Source: Casp-actino8 sp964614655
Lineage (GTDB): Bacteria > Actinomycetota > Acidimicrobiia > Acidimicrobiales > Ilumatobacteraceae
Direction: 5' to 3'
NCBI GenBank assembly: GCA_964614655.1
Contig: CAZTPF010000024.1
Span: 1-30,237 of the forward strand
DNA: 30,237 nt
A program made the translations under genes and the position numbers. The notes under the pieces are model-generated. The model was given only the letters and a program-made list of their open reading frames with translations. It ran no database searches and was not told the origin of the DNA. This document shows positions 14,664 to 22,149 of this stretch, piece by piece. The first letter of the stretch is position 1; every line of letters starts with the position of its first letter.

Positions 14664-15662
14664 ATGCCCCGCGCCCTCATCACCGGAGTCACTGGCCAGG
14701 ACGGCCAGCACTTGGCTCAACTTCTCCACGAGAAGGGGTACGAGGTGTTCGGCGTCGTGAAGGGTCAGAACAACCCCAAACTCGAGATGATGCGCGACGA
14801 ATTCCCGTTCGTCGAAGTCGTCCCCGGTGACTTGGCTGACCTCCCGTCGCTCGTGAAGGCGCTCGAAGTCGCCCAGCCCGACGAGGTCTACAACCTGGCG
14901 GCGATTTCTTTCGTGGCGTTGTCGTGGAACCAGGCCGAGCTCACCTCGAATCTCACCGGTACCGGCGTGTTGCGCATGCTCGAAGCGGTTCGCATGGTCG
15001 GCGGCGCCGAGAACAACCCGATTCGCTTCTATCAGGCCTCGTCCTCGGAGATGTTCGGCAAGGTCCGTGAGATTCCGCAGTCCGAGAAGACGCCGTTCCA
15101 TCCGCGCTCACCGTACGGATGCGCCAAGGTCTTCGGCCATCACATCACCGTCAACTACCGCGAGAGCTACGGCCTCTACGCGTGTTCGGGGATCCTCTTC
15201 AATCACGAGGGTCCGCGACGTGGTGTCGAGTTCGTGACTCGCAAGGTCACCAATGCCGCGGCGCGTATTCGGCTCGGACTACAGGACGAAGTGGTGATGG
15301 GCAATCTCGACGCCAAGCGCGACTGGGGCTACGCCGGCGACTACGTGAAGGCGATGTGGCTCATGCTGCAGCAGCCCGAACCCGACGACTACGTGATCGC
15401 CACCGGTGAGACACACACCATCGAGGAGCTCGTTCAACTGGCTTTCGCCGAAGTCGGTCTCGACGACTGGAAGAAGTACGTCCGACAGGACCCGAAGTTC
15501 TTCCGCCCGGCCGAAGTCGACCTCCTCATCGGCGACGCCTCGAAGGCTCGCGAGCAACTCGGCTGGGAACCCGAGGTCACGTTCCCCGAACTCGTGAAGA
15601 TGATGGTCGCCCACGACCTGCAACGCGAAGCGACGCGCGCCGGGCTGCCGATCCCGTCCTGA
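14664..15662 (+). CDS. gmd: GDP-mannose 4,6-dehydratase
   Basis: A 332-residue extended SDR that converts GDP-D-mannose to GDP-4-keto-6-deoxy-D-mannose, precursor of GDP-fucose, GDP-rhamnose, perosamine and colitose. The NADP loop is GVTGQDGQHL (8-17). The catalytic set is S127 (Thr in E. coli), E129 in SSSEMFG, Y151 and K155 in SPYGCAKV. FNHEGPRRG and NLDAKRDWGYAGDYV are family signatures. No GDP-fucose synthase or GDP-rhamnose reductase is in the window; the nearby SDR lacks catalytic residues. A strong AAGGAG site supports ATG 14664. The stop abuts the convergent flippase stop exactly. Confidence 0.95.
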   Translation: MPRALITGVTGQDGQHLAQLLHEKGYEVFGVVKGQNNPKLEMMRDEFPFVEVVPGDLADLPSLVKALEVAQPDEVYNLAAISFVALSWNQAELTSNLTGTGVLRMLEAVRMVGGAENNPIRFYQASSSEMFGKVREIPQSEKTPFHPRSPYGCAKVFGHHITVNYRESYGLYACSGILFNHEGPRRGVEFVTRKVTNAAARIRLGLQDEVVMGNLDAKRDWGYAGDYVKAMWLMLQQPEPDDYVIATGETHTIEELVQLAFAEVGLDDWKKYVRQDPKFFRPAEVDLLIGDASKAREQLGWEPEVTFPELVKMMVAHDLQREATRAGLPIPS

Positions 15663-17009
15663 TCAGCCCTCCAGCGGGCGATCGGTGAAGGCCTCGAGTG
15701 CCGAACTGGCATCGGGGGTCAGGCCGTCGGCCAGACGTCTCTGCAACGACACGGCGAAGATCAAGAGGCCGCAGATCGAACTGGCCACCAGACCGATCTC
15801 GACCCGGAGGTACAAGTCGTCGGCGCCGATCGCAGTGGCGACCACGAACACCGCCATCGACACCAGCCAGCCGAGGCCGACCATCGCGTGCCCGTGGAGG
15901 GCGATCACCGCTTGGGCGGTGGCGAGCGCCACCATGTAGATCGAACTGCCGAGCGCGAGAAGTGTGAGCGTTCGGCGGTCGAGTCCGCCGTCGTACACCA
16001 CGTCGAGGAGGGGTGGGCCGATCAGAAACGATCCGACGGTCCCGATGGCTCCCACGCCGATCACCACGAGGAGCAGACGCCGGAAGCCGTTGCGGAATTC
16101 TTGAAGGTCGTTCTGCGCGGCGAGTCGCGCGAGGCGCGGCAGTAGTGCGGCCTGCACGGCTTGGAACAAGAAGAGGGGAATGCGGGCGAGTAGCACGCCG
16201 TTGCCGAAGCGCGTCACTCGTTCGGCTTCGTCGGAGCGGGCAAGGATGTCGACGGCGATCGGGCCGGCGTTCACGAGACCGGCTCCCATCAACGAGCCGA
16301 GCAGGAGCCACCCGAGGTTCGGAGTGACTTCGCTCCACGGAGCTTCGGGGCCGGCATCGGTGGTGAGTCGACCCCGAGCCGCGACGTACACCACACCGGT
16401 GAGTGGCGACAGGGCGACGAGCAGTGCATAGGCCCCGACGTTTTCGACTCCGAGCCGCCACAGGACGACGGCGCCGACCACGCGCACGAAGCCGTCGGCA
16501 CCCATGACGATGCCGTAGGACGAGAAGCGGGCCTGTCCGGAGCAGATACCGCGGGCGAGATGGGCCGGCGCGTAGGCCATGAACGCGATGATCAGCGAGG
16601 CGGTCACGAGGGCGTAACCCTCGAAGAACTCCCGGGTGGCGATCGAACTGAAGCCGGCCATGACGGCCACCACCACGGCGGCGATGGCCACACCGAGGGG
16701 AACCACCCGCGCCACGATCGGTCGACCGCCGATGCCGAGGGCTCGCCGGTGGGCGAGAGCTCGGCCCATTTCTTGTTCGAGGGGCAAAAAGAAGCCCGGC
16801 GCCACGACGAAGGTGGCGAACCACAAGGCGACGATCGGCTTGAAATCGTCCTTGCCGAGGGCCTCCTGGCCGACCTTGAAGAACAGGTAGCTCGACAGTC
16901 CGGCGATCACGAGCCCGACCCCGACGGCCGTGGTGCCTTCGGGTAGTGAATGTCGGGGCTCGACGCCCTGGTCGGTCTCGCTCATCGTGGCGTCATCGTC
17001 TCTGCTCAT
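15663..17009 (-). CDS. Polysaccharide flippase-like (Wzx/MATE-type) membrane protein
   Basis: A 448-residue integral membrane protein with about 12 hydrophobic helices. It has Arg-rich cytoplasmic loops and FFLPLEQEMGRALAHRR near residues 75-92, typical of MOP-superfamily polysaccharide exporters. Such proteins move lipid-linked oligosaccharides across the membrane, which fits the surrounding glycosyltransferases. ATG 17009 is chosen because GGAG at 17019-17022 lies nine bases upstream and a TAGCGT box at 17023-17028 would start transcription just before it. ATG 17033 lies upstream of that box and has no ribosome site; ATG 16985 is also possible. The stop touches the gmd stop. Confidence 0.85.
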   Translation of the reverse strand: MSRDDDATMSETDQGVEPRHSLPEGTTAVGVGLVIAGLSSYLFFKVGQEALGKDDFKPIVALWFATFVVAPGFFLPLEQEMGRALAHRRALGIGGRPIVARVVPLGVAIAAVVVAVMAGFSSIATREFFEGYALVTASLIIAFMAYAPAHLARGICSGQARFSSYGIVMGADGFVRVVGAVVLWRLGVENVGAYALLVALSPLTGVVYVAARGRLTTDAGPEAPWSEVTPNLGWLLLGSLMGAGLVNAGPIAVDILARSDEAERVTRFGNGVLLARIPLFLFQAVQAALLPRLARLAAQNDLQEFRNGFRRLLLVVIGVGAIGTVGSFLIGPPLLDVVYDGGLDRRTLTLLALGSSIYMVALATAQAVIALHGHAMVGLGWLVSMAVFVVATAIGADDLYLRVEIGLVASSICGLLIFAVSLQRRLADGLTPDASSALEAFTDRPLEG

Positions 17010-17022
17010 CGTCAGACTCTCC

Positions 17023-17028
17023 ACGCTA
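17023..17028 (-). promoter_or_regulatory. -10 box for the flippase gene
   Basis: On the minus strand TAGCGT ends 13 bases before ATG 17009, giving a leader of only a few bases. The same hexamer precedes manB. It argues against a start at 17033. Confidence 0.45.
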
Positions 17029-17092
17029 GCCATGAGGCCAGGGCATCGTCGGGGAGGGTGTCGGACGGGGGAGCGACCTCATCATGGCTGGC
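17027..17092. promoter_or_regulatory. Imperfect dyad between flippase and GT2-fusion genes
   Basis: AGCCATGAGG near 17028-17037 is mirrored by CCTCATCATGGCT at 17077-17089, with a three-base insertion in one arm. The arms are about 39 bases apart in the divergent promoter region. It could be a looping or paired operator site, or chance. Confidence 0.3.
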
Positions 17093-17100
17093 CACACGGG

Positions 17101-17106
17101 TAGCCT
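17101..17106 (+). promoter_or_regulatory. -10 box for the GT2-fusion operon
   Basis: TAGCCT lies nine bases before GTG 17116, the same hexamer and spacing as at 9005-9010. Confidence 0.5.
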
Positions 17107-17115
17107 TCGCCCATC

Positions 17116-20100
17116 GTGGCCTCACCCTCCACCCCGTCCGAGTCCGTCATGGGCCAGGCGACACCGGGTGGGGCGGTCCCCGGGGTCGTGGCCGCGGTGG
17201 TGGTCGCCCCCTCCAGTCCCGACCTGGGCGATGTCCTGGCATCGTTGGCCGCCCAGGACTATCCCTCCATCCAGGTGGTCCTCCTCGTGACCTCCACCGA
17301 TGACGAGGTCGTGGCCGCTCATCGTGACCTGGCCCTCTCGGTGATTCCGTCGGCTCACGTCCGAGGTGTCGGAGACGTCGGCTTCGCCCGGGCCGCCAAC
17401 CAGGTGCTGCGCCTGGTGGAGGGGGACGGCGGATTGTTCCTTCTGCTGCACGACGACGTGGCGCTGGCCCCCGATGCCGTCCGCCTACTGGTGGAAGAGA
17501 TGTTCCGATCCAATGCCGGTGTCCTCGGGCCGAAGTTGGTGCGCTGGGAGGCCCCGGGTGTCTTGTCCTCGGTCGGGTTCGACGTCGATCGATTCGGCGA
17601 ACTCGACGACGGCCTCGAACCCCTTGAACTCGATCAGGAGCAGCACGACGCGACCGGTGACAAGTTCGCACTGTCGTCGGCGTGTCTGTTGATCCGGGCC
17701 GACCTGTTCCGACGCCTCGGGGGATTCGACATCGATCACCCGTACCACGGTGAAGCCCTCGAACTGTGTTGGCGCGCCCATGTCGCCGGCGCGCGAGTTG
17801 TGGTGGTGCCCGACGCGGCAGCCCGTCATCGCCAGGCGATGTTCCACCGCAACCCGTCGCTCGTGAACGAGTCCGATGCCGAGCGGCAGCGGTTGGCAAC
17901 CGTCGTGTCGGCGACCGGTCCGCTGCGACTCGTCACGGTGATCCCGGGACTCGTGATTCTCGGACTGGCGACGGCTCTCGTCGCCTTGCTGCGCGGCCGG
18001 CCGCGAGCGGCCCTTGCACGCGTGGTTGCGATCACGTCCCTCGTCACCGGGCTGCCGCGTATCGTCGCGCGTCGTCGACGGATCGCCGCACTGCGAACCG
18101 TTCCCGACCGCGAGATCGCCGATCTGCAGGTGCGGGGAAGCGTCCGTTGGAACCGATTCCGCCGAGGCCGCGCCCGCGAGAGTGTCCTCGACGAGGTCGC
18201 GTCCGATCGCTCGACGCTGTCGGTGGTGGTCTGGACCGTGCTCGTCGTTCTCCTCGTGATCGGAGGCCGCCGCGTCCTGTCCGATGGCATGAGGCCGGTC
18301 GGCGAGATGCTGCCCGTCACCGATTCGCCGGTCGACTTGATCCGATCCCATCTGTCGGGGTGGTGGGATCGCGGACTCGGCGACACGACGGCTCAACCGA
18401 CCGGGCTCCTGCTGCTCGGCGTGGCCGGCTTGTTTTCGTTTGCCCAGATGGGCCTCCTGCAGACCGTCGGGGTGCTCGGGGCTCTCGTGGTCGGATGGTC
18501 GGGAGCGTCGCGTCTCGTCGCCGGCCGCGGTGGACTGGTCGCAGCCGTTGTGTACGCAGCCGTTCCACTTCCGTATGCGGCGATTGCCTCGGGCCGGCTC
18601 GCGGCCCTCGTTGCCTATGCGGTGATTCCCTGGACGGTGGTGTTGACGCGACGAGCGGTCGACGCGATGTCGATCGACCAGAGAGTGTCGACGCTCGCTC
18701 GGTTGGTCCTCATGATCGCGACGGCGGCCGCGTTCGCGCCGTCGGCTGCCGTCGTCGCGCTCGCCGTCCTCGTCGTGGTGGCCGTTGCATCGTTGGCGGC
18801 CGGCGACTCGTGGCGACGGGCGGCGACGACGATCGCCGTGGCCCTCGTGTCGTTCACGGGTGCGATCGTTCTCCAACTTCCGTGGTCGCTGCGTTTTCTC
18901 GACGGTGACGGGTGGATCGCCGTGGTCGGAAGTCCCGAGCGTCCGACCGCCGATCGAGGACTGTGGAGGCTCTTGCGGTTCGACATCGGGCCGGCCGCGC
19001 TCGGAGGTCTCGTGATCGCCGTGTACGCGGCTCTGATCGTCGGCCTTCTGGTGGCGCGATCGACGCGACTCATCGGTGCCTTCACGGCCGTTCTGGTGTC
19101 GTCGCTCTTCCTCGTTCTGGCCGTCACCGCCGATGCCGGCACGTGGTGGCTGCCGCAGGCCGGGGTCCTTCTGGCACCGGTCGCCTTCGGACTCGCCCTC
19201 GGTGCCGGAAACCTCGTCGCGTCGTTCCAGTTCGACGTGCGGGGAGGCCGTTTCGGCTTCCGGCAGCCGGCCAGTGTGATCGCCTTGGTCGCCGTGGCCG
19301 TCGGATGCCTCCCCCTGGCGGCCGCCGCCGTCGACGGTCGGTGGCAGCAGCCCTCCACGAGTTTCGTGACCCAACTCGACGAACTACTGGCCGATCCGAT
19401 GTCGAGTGGCGACTATCGCGTGCTCGTGGTGGGAGACCCCGAGATCGTCCCCGGAGCTGATCGTTTCCACGCCGAGGGCATCGCCTACTCGATCGTCGAC
19501 GGGGGGCGATTCGACGTGAACGAGATCTGGTCGGCCCCCGGGTCGGTCGACGGTCGGGCCATCGACGACGTCTTGACCGCGATGGCGACTCGGTCGACGG
19601 CGCGGGCCGGACGTCTCATGGCTCCCTTCGGTATTCGTTACGTCGTGGTGCCGTTCGTCGATCGCGTCCGCTCGACCTCGGAGTCGCCGCGGCCACTTCC
19701 CGTTGGGTTGATCGACGCGCTCCGCGAACAACTCGATCTCCGCGCGGTGTACAGCCCGGCCAGCATGTTCGTGTTCGAGAACGAGCAGTGGATCTCGACG
19801 ACGGCGATGTTGAGCGACGAGGCCGCCGAGGCGAGCGAACTCGGTGGGGCCGGAGCGCTCGTGAGAACTGAATTCGGCAACACGCGACCAGTTCTCACCG
19901 GTACGACCGCCTGGTCGAGTCCGAACGAACCTCTCGGACCCGGTTACGTGCATCTCGGTGTTCCGTTCGACGATCGCTGGTCGATCGACATCGACGGTCG
20001 CCGGATCGACGGACAGGGATCGTTCGGATCCGTGATGGCATTCCCCCTCGACGAGCGAGGTGACGTGTCGCTCCGGTACGAACGACCGCTCAGCCGCTGG

Positions 20101-20229
20101 GCGTGGCTCGTCGTCCAGATCGTGGTCTGGGTCGTCGTCTTGGTGGCCGTTCGCCGCCGTCGTCGGCCGATCGCCGAACCAGCGGCGATCGTTCCGATCG
20201 AACTGGTCGAATCGGAGGACGTTCGATGA
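17116..20229 (+). CDS. Large GT2 glycosyltransferase fused to a polytopic membrane and outer beta domain
   Basis: A 1037-residue protein. Residues about 22-240 form a GT2 (GT-A) domain: metal motif LHDDVAL (111-117) and acceptor/base segment GEALELCWRAHVAG (212-225), as in rhamnosyl- and galactofuranosyltransferases. A helix near 268-292 and another near 366-386 lead into many hydrophobic segments up to about 750, GT-C-like in feel. A soluble outer domain follows (DYRVLVVGDPEIVPG near 772-786), ending in a beta module with DDRWSIDIDGRRIDG, one helix (about 995-1015) and an Arg-rich tail. This architecture is known in actinobacterial GT2 proteins next to DUF5719. Likely role: adding sugars to and translocating a lipid-linked glycan, inferred. 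The stop overlaps the next ATG as ATGA. Confidence 0.85.
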   Translation: MASPSTPSESVMGQATPGGAVPGVVAAVVVAPSSPDLGDVLASLAAQDYPSIQVVLLVTSTDDEVVAAHRDLALSVIPSAHVRGVGDVGFARAANQVLRLVEGDGGLFLLLHDDVALAPDAVRLLVEEMFRSNAGVLGPKLVRWEAPGVLSSVGFDVDRFGELDDGLEPLELDQEQHDATGDKFALSSACLLIRADLFRRLGGFDIDHPYHGEALELCWRAHVAGARVVVVPDAAARHRQAMFHRNPSLVNESDAERQRLATVVSATGPLRLVTVIPGLVILGLATALVALLRGRPRAALARVVAITSLVTGLPRIVARRRRIAALRTVPDREIADLQVRGSVRWNRFRRGRARESVLDEVASDRSTLSVVVWTVLVVLLVIGGRRVLSDGMRPVGEMLPVTDSPVDLIRSHLSGWWDRGLGDTTAQPTGLLLLGVAGLFSFAQMGLLQTVGVLGALVVGWSGASRLVAGRGGLVAAVVYAAVPLPYAAIASGRLAALVAYAVIPWTVVLTRRAVDAMSIDQRVSTLARLVLMIATAAAFAPSAAVVALAVLVVVAVASLAAGDSWRRAATTIAVALVSFTGAIVLQLPWSLRFLDGDGWIAVVGSPERPTADRGLWRLLRFDIGPAALGGLVIAVYAALIVGLLVARSTRLIGAFTAVLVSSLFLVLAVTADAGTWWLPQAGVLLAPVAFGLALGAGNLVASFQFDVRGGRFGFRQPASVIALVAVAVGCLPLAAAAVDGRWQQPSTSFVTQLDELLADPMSSGDYRVLVVGDPEIVPGADRFHAEGIAYSIVDGGRFDVNEIWSAPGSVDGRAIDDVLTAMATRSTARAGRLMAPFGIRYVVVPFVDRVRSTSESPRPLPVGLIDALREQLDLRAVYSPASMFVFENEQWISTTAMLSDEAAEASELGGAGALVRTEFGNTRPVLTGTTAWSSPNEPLGPGYVHLGVPFDDRWSIDIDGRRIDGQGSFGSVMAFPLDERGDVSLRYERPLSRWAWLVVQIVVWVVVLVAVRRRRRPIAEPAAIVPIELVESEDVR

Positions 20230-21671
20230 GTCGTCGGCTTCTGGTGGTCGTCCTCGGACTGCTGGCGATCGCTGGTGTCGTCGTCATGGCCTCGGCCTCC
20301 GACGCCACGAGCAACGACGTGGTGTTCAGTCGTGCCGACGATCCGGGTACACCTCGTCTGGTGGTCGTCGACGACACGGTCTCCGTCACGTGGTACTGCG
20401 GTGGAACCTCGGCGCTCGGACAGAGCGAGAGCGGTGAATACGGCGGTGAGGTCGTGCTCACCAACACCACCGACACGACATCGCTCGGGACCGTCACCGT
20501 GTTCTCGATCGATCAGGAGCCGTTGGCCATCGCGGTCGACGTACAGCCTCGCTCGCAGACGGTGGTCGACCTCGACGAAGCGTTGACGGCGTCCTACGTG
20601 AGTGCGATGGTCGAAGTCGATCGTTCCGAAATCTCCGTCGAGCAAATTTCTCGCCACCCGGCCGGGGACGTCGTGTCCACCTGTACGGCCACCACGTCCG
20701 ACTCCTGGTTCGTGGCCGACGGCTTCACGGCCGAAGGGTCCGACATGAGGGTGCTCGTGACCAACCCGTACTCGACGGCGGCGATCGTCGACGTCGAGAT
20801 CTCGACCGGCGCCGGACCCCGCACGCCCGATCAGCTGCAGGGTTACGTGGTGCCTCCGCGGTCGCTTCGAGTTCTCAACATGGAAGACGCCGGTTTCCGC
20901 GACGAACCGGTCGTCGCCGTGAACGTGCGCGCCACGACCGGACGGATCGTGGTGGCCAAGGATCAGCACTATCTCGGTGGGGGACGACTCGGCCACGTCA
21001 CATCGCTCGCGTCACCCGCGGTGAGCGACGAATGGTGGTTCGCCGACGGCCGTCTCGGCGGTGGCGTGACGGAGCGTCTGGTCATCTTCAATCCCACCGA
21101 GAACGACGTCGAAGCCGATGTCGTGGTGCTCGGAGTCCGTGCGCTCGAAACCGATTACGAAGCGGCTTCGCTGACCGTGCCGAGTCGCGAAGTGGTGACG
21201 TTCGACGTGGCCGGGATCCCGGCGATCGGCGAGGGCTCGCACGCCCTGCTCGTCACGGCTCTGGCCGGACCTTCCCTCGTGGTCGAACGGGTGATCACCG
21301 AACCAGCCGGCCAATCGGTCGTCACGTCGACGATGCTCGGCTTGCAGGGCGAGGCCTTGACGAGTGAATGGTTCGCCTCCCTGACGACGAGCGACGGCGA
21401 CGGAACGGCCTTCGTAATTCTCAACGTCTCACCCGACCCGACCAGGATCGACGTCTCGTCGTTCGGTCCCGGTGGGCCCGAACCGATCACCGAACTCACT
21501 GGAGTCGCTCTCGAGGCCAACGAACGACGCGAGATCTCGCTCGGTGGCGTGGCGGGTCGACCGATTTCGATCGTGGCGTCCGACGCGATCGTCGTCGAGC
21601 GCCTGCTCGAACGCAACGAGAGCGGGATCGGCCGACTTCATACGCTCGCTCTGCCGGTGAAGAGGCGTTGA
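20226..21671 (+). CDS. DUF5719-family exported protein with four tandem repeats
   Basis: A 481-residue protein. A signal peptide or anchor (Arg3-4, hydrophobic 5-21, then ASASDA) exports it. The rest consists of four beta-rich units of about 108 residues. Each starts with an aromatic motif: TWYCGG (W56), SWFVADG (W161), EWWFADG (W270) and EWFAS (W382). Each then has an LxxxN strand and a closing V[VA][EK] strand such as IVVAKD, LVVERV and IVVERL. The family is known next to GT2-fusion genes in actinobacteria and has no assigned function. Its ATG overlaps the GT2 stop, implying a shared envelope-glycan task. A role as an outer scaffold or ligand-binding subunit is a guess. Confidence 0.85.
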   Translation: MSRRLLVVVLGLLAIAGVVVMASASDATSNDVVFSRADDPGTPRLVVVDDTVSVTWYCGGTSALGQSESGEYGGEVVLTNTTDTTSLGTVTVFSIDQEPLAIAVDVQPRSQTVVDLDEALTASYVSAMVEVDRSEISVEQISRHPAGDVVSTCTATTSDSWFVADGFTAEGSDMRVLVTNPYSTAAIVDVEISTGAGPRTPDQLQGYVVPPRSLRVLNMEDAGFRDEPVVAVNVRATTGRIVVAKDQHYLGGGRLGHVTSLASPAVSDEWWFADGRLGGGVTERLVIFNPTENDVEADVVVLGVRALETDYEAASLTVPSREVVTFDVAGIPAIGEGSHALLVTALAGPSLVVERVITEPAGQSVVTSTMLGLQGEALTSEWFASLTTSDGDGTAFVILNVSPDPTRIDVSSFGPGGPEPITELTGVALEANERREISLGGVAGRPISIVASDAIVVERLLERNESGIGRLHTLALPVKRR

Positions 21672-21675
21672 GATC

Positions 21676-22149
21676 GTGACCAACCTGTTCGTCGCTCTCG
21701 GGGTGTTCGCAGTGGTGGCCGTCGTCGCCCTCGTCGCTCGGCGGCGCCAGGCGGCCGACGTTCCGACCCAGCGTTCGTGGACGGTTCCCCGTCAACTCGA
21801 CCCGGCCGACTTCCCGGCGTCGCGAGGCGAGAGTTGGACGGTCGTGGTGTTCACGTCGTCGTCGTGTCACGTGTGCGCCGATGTCGCGGCCAAGGCTCTG
21901 GTGTTGGCCAGTTCAGAGGTGTCGGTCTACGAAGTGGAGTACACCAGCCGACGAGAACTCCACACCAAGTACGGCATCGATGCCGTGCCCACTCTTCTGG
22001 TCGCCGATCGCGAGGGTGTGGTTCGCCATCACAGTCTGGGTCCGGTCACCGCCACCGACCTGTGGGCAGCCGTGGCACGAGTTCGTGACCCGGATCTACC
22101 GGTTGCCGAAGGTGGGTGTGCGTCGACCGATCGCGACGACGATCACTGA
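21676..22149 (+). CDS. Membrane-tethered thioredoxin-like protein
   Basis: A 157-residue protein. One N-terminal helix (3-21) followed by RRR indicates an N-out/C-in orientation by the positive-inside rule, so the thioredoxin domain may face the cytoplasm. The redox motif is CHVC (64-67) after VVFTSSS, and the cis-Pro loop is AVPT (103-106). A third Cys (148) lies in the C-terminal tail. It resembles actinobacterial thioredoxin-family proteins of unknown partner. GTG 21676 follows the DUF5719 stop by four bases, with GAGG at 21662-21665 as a possible ribosome site. The 3' end overlaps the ftsH stop by seven bases on the opposite strand. Confidence 0.85.
   Translation: MTNLFVALGVFAVVAVVALVARRRQAADVPTQRSWTVPRQLDPADFPASRGESWTVVVFTSSSCHVCADVAAKALVLASSEVSVYEVEYTSRRELHTKYGIDAVPTLLVADREGVVRHHSLGPVTATDLWAAVARVRDPDLPVAEGGCASTDRDDDH

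Noticed and set aside
13520..14692. Long open extension upstream of cofD in the same frame.
   Set aside because: It is antisense-free shadow of the co-directional glycosyltransferase. The CofD family start MITVVAGG lies at 13519 with an ATGA overlap.
17010..17033. ATG 17033 as the flippase start.
   Set aside because: It has no ribosome site and lies upstream of the TAGCGT box. ATG 17009 has both a suitable box and GGAG.
17485..19374. A 629-codon open frame on the minus strand opposite the GT2 fusion.
   Set aside because: It lies wholly inside a well-supported plus-strand gene. Its composition is Arg/His/Gln/Asp-rich without hydrophobic cores, as expected of a frame shadow in high-GC DNA.
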